DNA of 29,197 nucleotides from MGBC120314 sp051877855 (GTDB lineage Bacteria > Bacillota > Clostridia > Lachnospirales > Lachnospiraceae): assembly GCA_051877855.1 (NCBI GenBank), contig JBJEJH010000038.1:1-29197 (forward strand), given 5' to 3'. A program made the position numbers and the translations under genes. Positions 9,301-18,212 of this stretch are shown in pieces (position 1 is the stretch's first letter; each line of letters opens with the position of its first letter). Under the pieces are notes generated by a model. That model saw nothing but the letters and a program-made list of their open reading frames with translations, did not search any database and was not told where the DNA came from.

Positions 9301-12300
9301 TTATGCAGGAAACCGTTCAAAGTCAAGTAATGAAGTGTTCATGATTACGCAGGCACCAAAGATTCTGGAACTGACATCGAATCAGGGGGATGTGATTCAT
9401 GGAAGAACGACTCTTCAAGTATACTATGAGGACCAGGGAGACCATAGCAAGGATCAGATTCAGTTATCATATCGCTCGAAAGAAGGGGTATGGAAAACAA
9501 TTGCAAATCTCAATGCAAAAAATGTGACTCAATCGGGTAGCCGTTTATGTGGTTCCTATGTCTTTGATAGTTCGTGTATTGCAGGGGAAGGAGATTATGA
9601 ATTTAAAGCTGTCGTGACGGATGGAGGCGGTACAACCACCGCCATGTCCAAGATTTTTTATGTGGACAATATGGCACCACAGGCACCGGATCATCTTGAA
9701 TTGTCAAGTGAAGAGGGTGTTGTCCATCTAAATTGGACTAAATCTGCGAGTGCAGATAGTGTTTCTTACCGTATATATCAGATTAGCAGCAGTGGTTTTT
9801 CTTCATTATTGACCACGATACAGGATTCCTATACAACGGAGTGGAAGGATGTTGACGTAACCAGCGGAAGAGTCTATACCTATGCGGTAACTGCAGTTGA
9901 TGAAGCAGGGAATGAAAGTGAACTATCGACACAACAAAGTATCAAGGTATTAAAGGATACGATTCAGCCTTGGGTGAAGGCGATCACACCACAAGGAGGT
10001 AAGATTGGATCCAAAGCAGATTTTTATGTAGTTGCAGAGGATAATAAAGCGGTAAGCAGTATAGCTCTATATTATTGTGCGGAATTAGATAGTGAATGGA
10101 CATTAATTGGACGTAAATACGAGAAAAAGAGTGAACAAAGCTTTACCTGGGATACAAGAGAACTTGACGAGGGTATCTATAAGGTTATGGCTAAAGTGTG
10201 GGATGAGGAAGGCAACGAAAGCACGACCCACGAAGAAGACATTCAAACATTCACCATAGATCATCTGGGTCCAGCAAAGGTGGATATCCTCCATACACAG
10301 GCAGATGCCAGCCGGATTCAATTGGAGTGGAGCATCGTAAAGGATGAAGACTTCTCTTATTATGTCGTAGAACAAAAGTTTAAGGATGGTTATCGGGAGA
10401 TTTATAGAACATCAAATCAGATTACCTATATGGTTACAGGTCTTTGTCCGGATACAGAATATGAGTATCGAATTGTTGCCTATGATCAATTGGACAATCG
10501 TGGGATGGAAGCTCTTTGGACAAAAGTAAAGACGACTTCTGATACGAACCAGCCATATATCACATTGATCGGTGCCAAGAGAAAGGAGGGAACAACGGGT
10601 CAATATCTTCTTGAGTTATCGATGAAGGTTTTGGATGATGTCGGTATTTCGAAAGGAATATTCAAGGTGTCTGTGGATGGCGGAAAGAACTATGAGGTAT
10701 ATGAAGTTAATGCTGATGGCAGGGAAGAAAGTGAATTATCCTATATACTGGATGTGACAGAATATCATGGGAAAACCCTACATATCACCTATCAGGCAAC
10801 GGACACATCAGGCAACGCGAACTTTCTTCCAAAGGATATGAAGGATGGAATCAACATTACATATTTTGTGGATAATGAACCTCCAAAGAAGGTACAGAAT
10901 CTTCATACCACGGGATGTGAAGGAAGTATTGAACTGTGTTGGGATGAATGTAAGGATGAGGATTTACTTGGATACAATATCTACCGTGGAGATATGGACA
11001 CAGGATTTGAGAGGCTGATTGCAAAAAATGTTGTAACACATACTTATGTGGATACTTCGGCGGATATAGGAAAGAAATATTTTTACAAAGTGGAAGCCGT
11101 GGATAAGAATGGTAATATCGGTATGTCCTCTGATTTAATCTATGCCTTTGTAATGAAGGATATGAAGGCACCGGTAATCCTTGGAATTGCTCCACAGAAT
11201 GATACACTTTGGTGTAATCCGACACTGAACATCCTGGTTACGGATAATGCAGCACTTTCGTATGTGAAAGTAAGTTATTGTCCAAAGGAAGGCGGACAAA
11301 ATATTAACAGTGTTATCAAAGAATGGGATGTTCAATCAACACAACTGTATGAGGAGTTTTTCTGGAATACGGAGAATCTTCCAAGTGGAGAGTATATCCT
11401 GAAAGTAGAAGCAAAAGATCAGGAAGGAAATACCGCAGCGGTTTATAATAAAGAATATACCCTTGATAATGAGGCACCATCAACACCACGACTTAACGTT
11501 GAGAATGGACATTATGAAGTAAAACTGAACATGAGTGAGAACAAAGATGAAGATTTCGCTCATTATGAAATCCTGCGCAGAAAGATTGGCGATAGTAATT
11601 TTACATCCATTCAGAAGACAAAGGAATGCCAATATGTGGATTCAGAGATACTTCCAAATACCACGTATTATTATAAAGTCATAAGCTATGATATTCATGG
11701 CAACAAATCGGAAAGCAGCATCTGTGAGGCAATGGCCGATGATGAGGATCTTATTGAGCCAAAGGCAGTTTGTGCACAAAATCTGCTGGGACTTGAAAAC
11801 TGTGAGGTAATGTTTGATGGTTCGAATTCTACGGATAATGATATCGTTGTACAGTATATGTGGGATCTTGGAGATGGCAAGGTGGAATATGGTTCCCGTG
11901 TTCATCATGTATACGAGAAGGCCGGAACATATAAAGTTACATTGACGGTAACAGACCGACAGGGAAATGAAAACATCTGTGAATCCATGGTTCAGATTAA
12001 GAAGCAGGGAGACTGTGCAAGAGCAATTCTTACGGTGTCAGATCAAAAGAATCGACCAATCAGCGGGGCTACGGTATATATTTTACGCAATAAGAATGAA
12101 TATGCAACGCTGACGACGGATTCTCTTGGTCAGGTTCAACTTGTCGGTGAACCCGGAACTTATACGGTTATGACCTATTCCGGTGGTTATGCACCTAAGA
12201 GTACGGAGGTTGTAATCCACAGGGATAAGGATTCTGAAATATCGATTACGATGGGCAAAAATAGTATTGTACAAGGAGACGTAAGTATCCGAAGACTAAC

Positions 12301-15300
12301 ATTGGCAGAGATGATTGAGAAGGGTGTGGATTTAAATAATCCATCCAACTATCATACATTTACATTTAAGCTGACACTGGCCTTTGAAGAAAAACCATTA
12401 CCACAATATGTTGAAATTGTTGCGAATTCTTCCGGTGTAATCAGCGGAGATGTTGGTGGAGGATTCGTTTATGACGGTGGTTATTATTGGAATGATGGTC
12501 TGGGAACCTATGGAATTGTTCCGGTACAAACCGAAAGTATACAGAATGAAGAACCAATTCTTTGTTATCTATCCATCACTGAAAGTATCGCCTGGCTTAT
12601 GGATATGTATGAGGTGGATGTTTCGATTCTGAATTCTGCAGAACAAGACTTCACCTTGTCTGATTGTGTGGCATCGATTCGTATTCCCAATCAGTTAGGC
12701 CTTGCAGCGACGAAAAATGGACAAAGTCACAGCATAAAACTTGGAGATATTCAAGGCCAAGAAGTAAAACAGGCAGACTGGATTGTCAAAGGCAAAGAAA
12801 GCGGAAAATACGACATCAGTGTGGACTTTCAGGCGAACCTGATGCCGATGAATGTTCCGGTTCGTGCCACTTTTGAGGCCAATAAGGAATTTGTCGTAAC
12901 CACCGGGGAGGGACTGGTTATCTATGTCTACCCGGAGGATGCTGCATACATCGGAAAGAATTATTTCGTACAATACGAAATCTATAATGGTACAGGAAAG
13001 ACTCTCTATAATTTCTCGACTACGATGGGAAGTTATTCGGCGGAGGAAGGCTATGGAGAGATCCAGATCAAAGATCCGCAAACCGGTGAAATTACGGTTT
13101 ATAGCAGTTTGACCGATGTGGATGAGAACGGTAATGAGGTGACCCGTATGCCACAGCTTTATTACCGGGAAAATACCAATGTTCCGGCAACGACACATCT
13201 CACATATAACGGAGAAATCATATCCGTTAATGCCTTCCTTCCCGGTGAGACTCTGTATGGAACATACTATGCACCGATGGACAATCGGACCAATACAGAA
13301 ACCCCGGAGGAAGTATACTATAAGCTCGTAGAGTACTGGGTTGAGGCTTTAGAGGGAGAAAACCTTGGCGTTCAGGTTATCGTTTGTCCGGTTCAGAGTC
13401 ATATTAGACGATATACCTATGTTGAGCCGCAGCAGACAAGTATAGTAGCAGATCCGATTGATGCAGCGACAGGAGCATTTCTTACCAATCAGACCGCAAT
13501 CACGGTATCCGGCGGTAAGAGGATCGGACTTACGATGAACTACAATTCCATGATGACCGGTAAATCCGGTGAACTGGGCTATGGATGGTATCATGACTAT
13601 GACAGCCGCATTGTGGATTATAATGGGCGCATCGAATGGCAGATATCTCCCGAAAGATCCGTATCCTTTATGAATGATGAGATGTCCTCCGGAGTGATCT
13701 ATGGCCAGTGTATGGAAAACGGTACAATCCTGGTGGATACAAAGCATCAATATAGTGGAAGATACAGTAGTATCACTTATGGAATGGAAGATTACTACAT
13801 GGTGCGGGAGGAGGACGGAACCTTTACGGTACATATTCCGAATGGAGATGTATGGTATTATGATGCACTTGGTAACTTGATAAGGATGCAGGATATCGAC
13901 GGCAATGAGGTTATTATTACCACGGATAACGGTATTAAGACCTACCGGGACAAGGAGTCCGGTACATATCTTAAGATGTACTATGATGAAGAGGGTCACA
14001 TCACGAAGGCCATGGATCCTCTCGGGAATTCGGTATGCTTTGGATATGAAGGGGGTCGTCTGACAAGCTTTACCGATGCATGCGGAAGAGTGACGTCTTA
14101 TGAATATGACCTGGATAACCGAATCGTAAAAATCACAAGGGATGGCAAAGAAATACTACGTAATTCCTATGACGATTCCGGGAGAGTATTACATCAGACC
14201 CAGGAAGTGGGAACATATACCCTTTCCTATGAAGACACACAACAGAATCATATCATACATATTACCAATCCTGCAGGTATAACCATCACCAATGAGATGG
14301 ATATGCGCTATAATATCACACAGTATAAGGATGGTAACGGCGGTGTATGGAAGTATGCCTACACATCATCCGGAAAACTTCTGTGGGAGATGGATCCTAT
14401 GGAGCATATGACGTCCTATGCGTATGATCCGGCAGGAAATATGACTCAGATTACGAAGGAAGATGGTATCGTCACCAATATGGAATATGACGTCAACGGA
14501 AATACGGTGAAGGTAACCAATCAGGGGCGTATACAGTATTTCACTTATGATGAGAAGAATCATCTGATTCGGAGTGAGTCGGAAAACGGTGATGTGGAAA
14601 GTTATACGTACGATGAAAGGGGAAGACTCCTTACCCACAATATTGAGGGACAGGGAAAGACAACCTACAGTTATGCAAAAGGAAGGCTTAGCAGCATCAC
14701 GGATTCGCTGGGGAATACGACGAAGATGGAATATGATGCAGCGGGGCAGTTAATATGTACCACCGATGCATTGGAAAATAAGACGAAGTTCACGTATAAT
14801 GCCGGAGGATATACGGAGTCCATCACGGATGCCCTGGGGAATACAGCGCATTATGAATATGATGCACAGGGCAATGTCACAAAGACCGTGAATTCCTTAG
14901 GAGGTGTGATTACCAGTGATTATGATGAAACAGGCAATCTCGTAAGGACAACGGATGTTCTGGGAAATGTCACCTCCTACACCTACGACGGTGCGGGGAA
15001 TCAGACGAAGGTCACGTATAGTGATGGAACAAGCATAAGCCGTACCTATGACGGAATGGGCAATATCCTGACCATAACCAATGTACTGGGTCAGACGTCG
15101 GGCTATACCTATGATGCAATGTCCAATATGACCGTTGCAACGGACTCCGTGGGACGTACAACCACTTATGAGTACAATTCGAATGGTAAACTTACAAAGG
15201 TCACTTCACCGGATGGAAACTGGGTGGCATATGAGTATGACGATCGTGGGAACTGTGTGAAGGAGAGTTACCCGAATGGTGCTTGTAAGTCCTATACATA

Positions 15301-18211
15301 TGACATTCACAGTCGTATGACCTCCATGACAAATGAGGAAGAGGTGACGATTCGGTATGGTTATAATGGTCGGGGTCAGTTAGTTCAGGTAACGGATGGC
15401 AACGGCAATGTGACACGATACGGCTATGATGCCCTGGGACGCTGTATCAGCCAGATTAATCCTGAGGGCACCAATATAAAGATGGTGTATGATGCCCTGG
15501 GGAGGATGGTCATGCTGGGTACCGTGACAAAAAACTACGGTGAAGTCAGTATCCGATATGAATACGATGCTCTGGGAAGAGTGATAAGAACTACGGATGA
15601 GATGGGGAATGTGACCTGTTGTGAATATGATGCCATGGGGAATCTTATAAAGCTACTGGATGAAGATGGCAGTGTTCTCAGGACATATACCTATGACCAG
15701 GCAGGAAATCTGCTGGAAGAACAATCCGGCGATGGAAACCGTAATCAGTACACCTATGCCAAGGCAACAGGGGAACTGATCCGTCTGGTACAGAATGCAG
15801 GAGATGAGAAACAGGCGGTCTATACCTATGAGTATGATGTGGCAGGAAGAATGCTCTGCACGGTGGATCCTCTAGGAGGTGTGACCCGTCAGACCTATGA
15901 TGAGTCAGGAAATGTATCCACCGTTACCGATGCCAATAACGGAGTCACCACTTATACTTATGATGATATGAATCGTATCACAAAGATTTGCAATGCGGTG
16001 GGAAGCGTTGTATCATATGAGTATGACGGGGAAGGTCTTCTGAAGGAAAGTGTGAATGCCAGAGGACAGAAGACCGGCTACCGGTATGACCGTATGGGAC
16101 GTATCATCGAGAGGGAGGATGAGGCTGGTAAGATTACCTACGGGTATGATAACAACGGGAACATCCTGACGGTCAAAGAAGAACTGGCGGATGGAACCAT
16201 AGGAACCATCACAAGAACCTATGACTCCATGAACCGTGTGAAGTCCTATACGGATTACCGCGGCAACACCATCCGTTATGGTTATGATGAGCTGGGTAAC
16301 CTCATTACCCTTACCTATGCCGGTGGTGAAATAATCCGGTATGCGTATTATCCAAACGGATGGATTAAGAGCGTCACGGATCCACAGGGCAATCTTACGG
16401 GGTATGAGTATGACCGTGACGGAAACGTGACGAAGACGGTCTTCGGTGACGGCAGTGTGGAGGAATGTACCTATGGTGCAGGAGGCAGAGTCACAAGGAA
16501 AGAGACCCGGACCGATGCTGGGGAAGTCCTTAGCTGTTATGAGTATGACTATGACGGTGCAGGGAATGTCATCACACAGAGGGGCATCGAACCGGGGGAT
16601 GAGACGAAGATCACCACGGCAACGATGACTTATGATGCCGGGAACCGCCTGGTAACCTTCAATGGTGAGAAGGTTCTTTATGATGCTGACGGCAACATGA
16701 CCTACGGTCCTCTGGACGGAGAGATGACCCACTTCACCTACGATTGCAGGAACCGTCTGATCAGGGCAGGTGAAACCACCTATACCTATGATGCCGAGAA
16801 TGTACGCACCGGTGTTAAAACACCGGAGTATGAAGAAGAGTACCTTGTCAATACCAACAGTGAATTAAGCCAGATCCTGATATCGGAAAGGATTGGGGGA
16901 GCCGAATCCAAAGTCACAGGCTACACCTATGGAAATGGTCTGGTGAGTCAGTATACGAAGGAAACCGGAACGGAGTATTACCACTATGACAACGTCGGTT
17001 CCACGATGTACTTAACGAGGGATGGAAGAAAGACGCATGAATTCGCCTATGGAGTCTATGGGGAATTAACCAAGGGAGCCTATGGTGAAGTAGCCTTCAT
17101 GTATAACGGACGCTACGGGGTAACCACCGACAGCAACGGTCTGTACTATATGCGTGCCCGTTACTACAATCCAACCATCCGAAGATTCATCAATCAGGAT
17201 ATCTTAACCGGAAGCATCACGGACAGCCAGAGTCTGAACCGGTACGCATACTGTCAGGGAAACCCGGTGAATTACCTGGATCCTTTTGGACTGTCGCCAT
17301 ACAGCCTTTTTTCAGCGGTTGGACACACCATACTGAATTTAATCGGATTCGTGCCGTTAGTTGGAGATGTGGCAGACGGAATAGATGCGGTGTGGTACTT
17401 TTTAGAGGGAAACTATGCTGAGGCAGCTATCAGTGGAATCTGTGCGATACCTCTGGTAGGGATGATGGCGAACGCTTCCAAGGCATCAACAAGCGTGATT
17501 CGTGGAATACGGATCGCGGGCAATGTTGGAAAGATATACCTGGGTGGAAGCGCAGGAAAGCAGAACCTTGATAATATCCATAAGATGGTGGTAAGCGGCA
17601 ATGGTCAGTGGTATGATTACCTGAGGGAAGGCGGAATGTTAACCCTGAATATGTTAAGCTGCGCCATGGGCACCTCCGGGGTGATGGATGATGTTAATGA
17701 CATCGTCAAACAGTATCAGAAGGCAAGAACGCAGAAACTGGCCGATTATGTGTCACAGAACACGGTGATAGGAGACGGATTCGATAACCCAACGTTTAAA
17801 ACGGATGATATAGTATCTGGGAGTGGTAGTAACACAGAAGTATTTTATAGGACTATGAGTCAATCGGACTATGATTATTTAAGAATGACAGGTGAGTTAC
17901 CATCAACGGGAGAGACCTTTATTTCTCCTACAAAATCATTTTCAAGTGATTATGATGGAGTTATGGTCAAATTTGAACTTAATAGTGGAACAACTTCAAT
18001 GTTAGAAAAAATAGGTTTATCAAATGGCGATAGAGCAATGTTGGCTAAAGAAGTTTATCCTGATATGCCATATGTTTCAGGTGTAAAGTGGACTGAAAAT
18101 TATGCATTCTTTAAAGCTGAAGGGTCACAAATAAATATTGGTTTGGGTAAAGGAAAAGCACTAGAGATATTTAATAGCAATATCAGTACATTTAAAAGGG
18201 TGGAATACTGA
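3326..18211 (+). CDS. Giant secreted RHS/YD-repeat polymorphic toxin (WapA-like), 4961 residues
   Basis: One uninterrupted frame preceded by AAGGAAG. Order of parts: Sec signal peptide with a long n-region (hydrophobic core about residues 25-35, probable cleavage after AYA at 43); acidic linker to about 100; N-terminal super-repeats to about 1790; FN3 and Ig-like domains about 1846-2810; PKD domain about 2813-2892 with DNDIVVQYMWDLGDG; carboxypeptidase-regulatory-like domain about 2897-2980; RHS N-terminal region to 3376; a shell-start motif DPIDAATGAF at 3376; several dozen YD repeats from about 3506; RHS core with GLYYMRARYYNP (about 4605) and NPVNYLDPFGL ending at 4656; pretoxin linker 4657-4835; toxin tip 4836-4961. 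By family knowledge the YD shell encloses the tip, DPxGL marks the self-cleavage point, and the tip is delivered into neighbouring cells. No LPXTG or cell-wall-binding repeat was seen. Immunity is encoded one base downstream. Confidence 0.93.
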   Translation: MFKRIKKMIQTEDKYNNMQWKKGCAILLILTLLPWNTGYFAYANTFGSTESAIESQSESVEDEEDIVDIEAETVVEDIVDTQAETDIEEINEIEAVGVAAEVKEELRDWTVSGSTTLYENKEINNLVLLQGAKLNLNGYELTVNGEFKTDGIIYFNKGTLNVFESMTAENNAIFYMNDANDEMCIAGDVHWNVKKSMEEYMKLGTMTLGGNLTSSVDSLFRTGQDFKVKFNGDSGQEIKLPGDMNQIGVIEILNNSEEGLYSEDYFGIYECIDHGHTIHYAEGNGIHGFMVWGSQTIEGDVILNSGTLEVLYSCKLTINGNLIQRGGEVLLDGDLIVNGDYRIQTPLEVENTSENEEKTESGVVSDSGKTYGISYGKLNMTSRNARLTVKGNFIDDSIVDHTNLLTAGYMYLYKDMTILDTGSKKNFVASDSHSVVIKGDGEHKIIFPETDNREESRICSLQIDSSVGNIEFVNCPYVTNYLSSKKSGSEHYKGYITVGDTTRFSSSKYDGNVILSYEGEIPSVTIGGDTILKSTTKINSLRINGNLLVDMEKNSNLSIDNQLIVGGDLDIPEYTYIQYGRIFLAGDLKNLYYFTGLLTLNGTGRQEITTKEYNTFGTINIENTSEEGVHSNYPLNAQNLNLNGNKLVYGDGSGVFGWKLDEDEVVDSDLVLYGETLDLNGHTLTVNGDFVHLLGQIDLNNGTLIIKGSYKLCNTSSSNIYSKGILIMDDELDRLYIDQNFIWNPEFNIEHKLIKGAIHIGGDVEINQNFVSSDQHTLVLDGTEGQNVKTGNCSLNNVCMENNSEEGIFFDGVSVWGDIENRNCRTQGTLSIKQKDWELVNTHEGKIYVTCSEDITEDFGNGNTVILSGTYTLGPDVKVNGNLNLEGQGTIAGELEVNGDLELRIKEIGEDAKVYVDGDVHILSSLTNVYGELIATKNLYSKGYIYDYGMIQADNLSSSIDIYVYNQLLVTKNLEINGRDYYSSLIIFPDGYTSIGEDCSVKGVVINGTALEVGGNLNTDSLTMGQESKLKMFGNQLQTIKITKQSSITTLEILNESEEGVYSEQLLTIENLITHGNKIVFGNYEGQVGWTLKGDEVIEDGLTLLTGTLDLNGHHLVVHGDLIQMGGIVQIHGGTLEVTGDYRIQKKEETYGPCPGILSMTQKEDTVIVHGDFYYESNVNRSEDLTDGNIRLYGNAFFNTNYFKASGNHTIILCGDTEQIVRGNNANNSCISGLTIENANIAFENAPWVIGQIDDCGNHIKDTIKISRSATFANGIYHSDVECGLYGTPSLWENVTIFGNYTDNNGRSLNKGEYLTIYGDAKFNTSVNLEGKLTVKKGEAFFDQINLCDGIIDVDGNCRFINFESGSKGTIFVSGNLDIPAPTEELYIILDGKGKQTITTWGKLGTLELRNYSEEGVYSQRTLNVHKLIRNGCRLTYGDIDGEMGWTLTEDVVYQGDFVLIGDTLDLNGHTLTVQGDFIQKTGVLDINKGRLVVQKDYCLAQSNSVNYDYYSTGKLIMDEKQDQMDIYGNALFIPEDASSLQLTDGCMNIHGDFIQLGIVEKISEKNHQINLIGTKEQKIQCFGNPQIANLNIENTSSGGVKLEKDITVTEEISDIYAKLHGEGSVIISSVDHLKEGILGGNLTIIGANELTQDLNVSGKLTLQNNLHIKGHQVHAGNLTLSSTTMNNQMLNGMLYVDNGTVIVDETMSVQNNASLIMQDEEGKVFVGGDFNISTMVSHKGMLTAGTMKIAGNFNQTSAANFIASGKHQVILDGKRLPSGKKLIQSVYFSHPGTATFNIMTLTRKMSEGYNFNCTASRVYKSLSYDIPKENHLSEVTKLCTKSVLTSSVEIEFEDTVNTSVRGYEIYRDNKLVGMTTTMHYLDEGLQPNKAYTYAVYPFDVDGNRSATSPSLVVKTKEDSMAPSAITRLTVTARTGSSITLEWETPEDDSGIQGYELYRNDTCIAPKLMGNTYCDRNLASNTEYRYVVYSIDYAGNRSKSSNEVFMITQAPKILELTSNQGDVIHGRTTLQVYYEDQGDHSKDQIQLSYRSKEGVWKTIANLNAKNVTQSGSRLCGSYVFDSSCIAGEGDYEFKAVVTDGGGTTTAMSKIFYVDNMAPQAPDHLELSSEEGVVHLNWTKSASADSVSYRIYQISSSGFSSLLTTIQDSYTTEWKDVDVTSGRVYTYAVTAVDEAGNESELSTQQSIKVLKDTIQPWVKAITPQGGKIGSKADFYVVAEDNKAVSSIALYYCAELDSEWTLIGRKYEKKSEQSFTWDTRELDEGIYKVMAKVWDEEGNESTTHEEDIQTFTIDHLGPAKVDILHTQADASRIQLEWSIVKDEDFSYYVVEQKFKDGYREIYRTSNQITYMVTGLCPDTEYEYRIVAYDQLDNRGMEALWTKVKTTSDTNQPYITLIGAKRKEGTTGQYLLELSMKVLDDVGISKGIFKVSVDGGKNYEVYEVNADGREESELSYILDVTEYHGKTLHITYQATDTSGNANFLPKDMKDGINITYFVDNEPPKKVQNLHTTGCEGSIELCWDECKDEDLLGYNIYRGDMDTGFERLIAKNVVTHTYVDTSADIGKKYFYKVEAVDKNGNIGMSSDLIYAFVMKDMKAPVILGIAPQNDTLWCNPTLNILVTDNAALSYVKVSYCPKEGGQNINSVIKEWDVQSTQLYEEFFWNTENLPSGEYILKVEAKDQEGNTAAVYNKEYTLDNEAPSTPRLNVENGHYEVKLNMSENKDEDFAHYEILRRKIGDSNFTSIQKTKECQYVDSEILPNTTYYYKVISYDIHGNKSESSICEAMADDEDLIEPKAVCAQNLLGLENCEVMFDGSNSTDNDIVVQYMWDLGDGKVEYGSRVHHVYEKAGTYKVTLTVTDRQGNENICESMVQIKKQGDCARAILTVSDQKNRPISGATVYILRNKNEYATLTTDSLGQVQLVGEPGTYTVMTYSGGYAPKSTEVVIHRDKDSEISITMGKNSIVQGDVSIRRLTLAEMIEKGVDLNNPSNYHTFTFKLTLAFEEKPLPQYVEIVANSSGVISGDVGGGFVYDGGYYWNDGLGTYGIVPVQTESIQNEEPILCYLSITESIAWLMDMYEVDVSILNSAEQDFTLSDCVASIRIPNQLGLAATKNGQSHSIKLGDIQGQEVKQADWIVKGKESGKYDISVDFQANLMPMNVPVRATFEANKEFVVTTGEGLVIYVYPEDAAYIGKNYFVQYEIYNGTGKTLYNFSTTMGSYSAEEGYGEIQIKDPQTGEITVYSSLTDVDENGNEVTRMPQLYYRENTNVPATTHLTYNGEIISVNAFLPGETLYGTYYAPMDNRTNTETPEEVYYKLVEYWVEALEGENLGVQVIVCPVQSHIRRYTYVEPQQTSIVADPIDAATGAFLTNQTAITVSGGKRIGLTMNYNSMMTGKSGELGYGWYHDYDSRIVDYNGRIEWQISPERSVSFMNDEMSSGVIYGQCMENGTILVDTKHQYSGRYSSITYGMEDYYMVREEDGTFTVHIPNGDVWYYDALGNLIRMQDIDGNEVIITTDNGIKTYRDKESGTYLKMYYDEEGHITKAMDPLGNSVCFGYEGGRLTSFTDACGRVTSYEYDLDNRIVKITRDGKEILRNSYDDSGRVLHQTQEVGTYTLSYEDTQQNHIIHITNPAGITITNEMDMRYNITQYKDGNGGVWKYAYTSSGKLLWEMDPMEHMTSYAYDPAGNMTQITKEDGIVTNMEYDVNGNTVKVTNQGRIQYFTYDEKNHLIRSESENGDVESYTYDERGRLLTHNIEGQGKTTYSYAKGRLSSITDSLGNTTKMEYDAAGQLICTTDALENKTKFTYNAGGYTESITDALGNTAHYEYDAQGNVTKTVNSLGGVITSDYDETGNLVRTTDVLGNVTSYTYDGAGNQTKVTYSDGTSISRTYDGMGNILTITNVLGQTSGYTYDAMSNMTVATDSVGRTTTYEYNSNGKLTKVTSPDGNWVAYEYDDRGNCVKESYPNGACKSYTYDIHSRMTSMTNEEEVTIRYGYNGRGQLVQVTDGNGNVTRYGYDALGRCISQINPEGTNIKMVYDALGRMVMLGTVTKNYGEVSIRYEYDALGRVIRTTDEMGNVTCCEYDAMGNLIKLLDEDGSVLRTYTYDQAGNLLEEQSGDGNRNQYTYAKATGELIRLVQNAGDEKQAVYTYEYDVAGRMLCTVDPLGGVTRQTYDESGNVSTVTDANNGVTTYTYDDMNRITKICNAVGSVVSYEYDGEGLLKESVNARGQKTGYRYDRMGRIIEREDEAGKITYGYDNNGNILTVKEELADGTIGTITRTYDSMNRVKSYTDYRGNTIRYGYDELGNLITLTYAGGEIIRYAYYPNGWIKSVTDPQGNLTGYEYDRDGNVTKTVFGDGSVEECTYGAGGRVTRKETRTDAGEVLSCYEYDYDGAGNVITQRGIEPGDETKITTATMTYDAGNRLVTFNGEKVLYDADGNMTYGPLDGEMTHFTYDCRNRLIRAGETTYTYDAENVRTGVKTPEYEEEYLVNTNSELSQILISERIGGAESKVTGYTYGNGLVSQYTKETGTEYYHYDNVGSTMYLTRDGRKTHEFAYGVYGELTKGAYGEVAFMYNGRYGVTTDSNGLYYMRARYYNPTIRRFINQDILTGSITDSQSLNRYAYCQGNPVNYLDPFGLSPYSLFSAVGHTILNLIGFVPLVGDVADGIDAVWYFLEGNYAEAAISGICAIPLVGMMANASKASTSVIRGIRIAGNVGKIYLGGSAGKQNLDNIHKMVVSGNGQWYDYLREGGMLTLNMLSCAMGTSGVMDDVNDIVKQYQKARTQKLADYVSQNTVIGDGFDNPTFKTDDIVSGSGSNTEVFYRTMSQSDYDYLRMTGELPSTGETFISPTKSFSSDYDGVMVKFELNSGTTSMLEKIGLSNGDRAMLAKEVYPDMPYVSGVKWTENYAFFKAEGSQINIGLGKGKALEIFNSNISTFKRVEY
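3644..8150 (+). repeat. N-terminal super-repeats of the RHS protein (probable beta-solenoid)
   Basis: A long unit recurs, marked by a GWTL-like turn followed by a core such as TLDLNGHTLTVNGDF and then G-x-L-x-V-x-GDY. The turn is seen near 3644 (degenerate), 4190 (degenerate), 5295, 6590 and 7657, giving spacings of about 1.05-1.3 kb for the well-conserved units. Each unit also carries an S-E-E-G-V/L-Y/H-S signature before the turn (near 4090, 5200, 6495 and 7563). The many short strands with regular G and N turns suggest a right-handed beta-helix adhesin-like stalk; the fold is inferred. The repeats are visible in protein but diverged in DNA, so they are old. Confidence 0.7.
8860..12260 (+). 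other. FN3/Ig-like stalk with PKD and carboxypeptidase-regulatory-like domains
   Basis: Six FN3-like domains are recognisable by motifs such as GYELYRN, SNTEYRYVVYSIDYAGN and YTYAVTAVDEAGN. The first two are adjacent; from about 9350 FN3 and Ig-like domains alternate. Ig-like domains open with patterns like APKILELTS and end in xVDNxAP linkers. A PKD domain follows (about 11760-12000) with the WDLGDG core and HVYEKAGTYKVTLTV. A small beta domain resembling carboxypeptidase regulatory (CarboxypepD_reg) domains is next (about 12013-12250; GATVYILRN, TDSLGQVQL, PGTYTV). These are extracellular spacer and binding modules by family; no catalytic residues are expected. The same order recurs in the second RHS gene. 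Confidence 0.8.
13451..17293 (+). other. YD-repeat shell and RHS core with DPFGL cleavage motif
   Basis: The segment opens with DPIDAATGAF, continues through many repeats of the pattern YEYDxxGN(L/V)xxxTDxxGN, and closes with the RHS-associated core: GLYYMRARYYNP, INQD, LNRYAYCQGNP and YLDPFGL. D4652 and the surrounding DPxGL are the expected autoproteolysis motif, with cleavage after Leu4656 known for RHS and TcC-type proteins. Homologous shells form a hollow cage around the toxin. GC content here is clearly higher than in the tip that follows, typical of a conserved core joined to exchanged tips. Confidence 0.85.
17303..17832 (+). repeat. Direct repeat, copy 1: pretoxin segment attached to the RHS core
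   Basis: This 530-bp segment encodes the pretoxin linker (HTILNLIGFVPLVGDVADG, EGNYAEAAISGICAIP and GGSAGKQNLDNIHKMV) starting four codons after DPFGL and ending at SGSGS just before the toxin tip. It is repeated at 20451-20980 at a fixed offset of 3148 bases. I count about 40 mismatches and no indels, roughly 92% identity. Mismatches cluster in the first half, and bases 17603-17766 are identical in both copies. Confidence 0.9.
17833..18211 (+). other. Toxin tip domain of the RHS protein (126 residues), possibly ADP-ribosyltransferase-like
   Basis: Residues 4836-4961 follow the shared SGSGS boundary and are unrelated to the two orphan tips. The domain has R4842 in FYRTMSQ, S4867 and T4869 in TFISPTKSF, and E4932/Q4935 in KAEGSQINIGLGKG. 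An early Arg, a middle S-x-T strand and a late Glu/Gln is the order seen in ADP-ribosyltransferase folds, so that fold is plausible but unproven. I do not recognise a named Pfam tip family. The DNA turns sharply AT-rich here. The immunity gene is adjacent. Confidence 0.6.
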
Positions 18212-18212
18212 A

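Noticed and set aside
16013..16732. Long minus-strand open frame (239 codons) opposite the YD repeats; similar ones at 13349-13999, 26113-26799 and 27067-27930.
   Set aside because: All lie antisense to clear RHS coding sequence, have no ribosome site or recognisable domain, and arise from the repetitive YD codon pattern.
13820..17100. Regularly repeated short DNA motifs, considered as a CRISPR array or DNA satellite.
   Set aside because: They are degenerate protein repeats (YEYDxxGN) with variable spacing and no identical DNA repeat/spacer structure.
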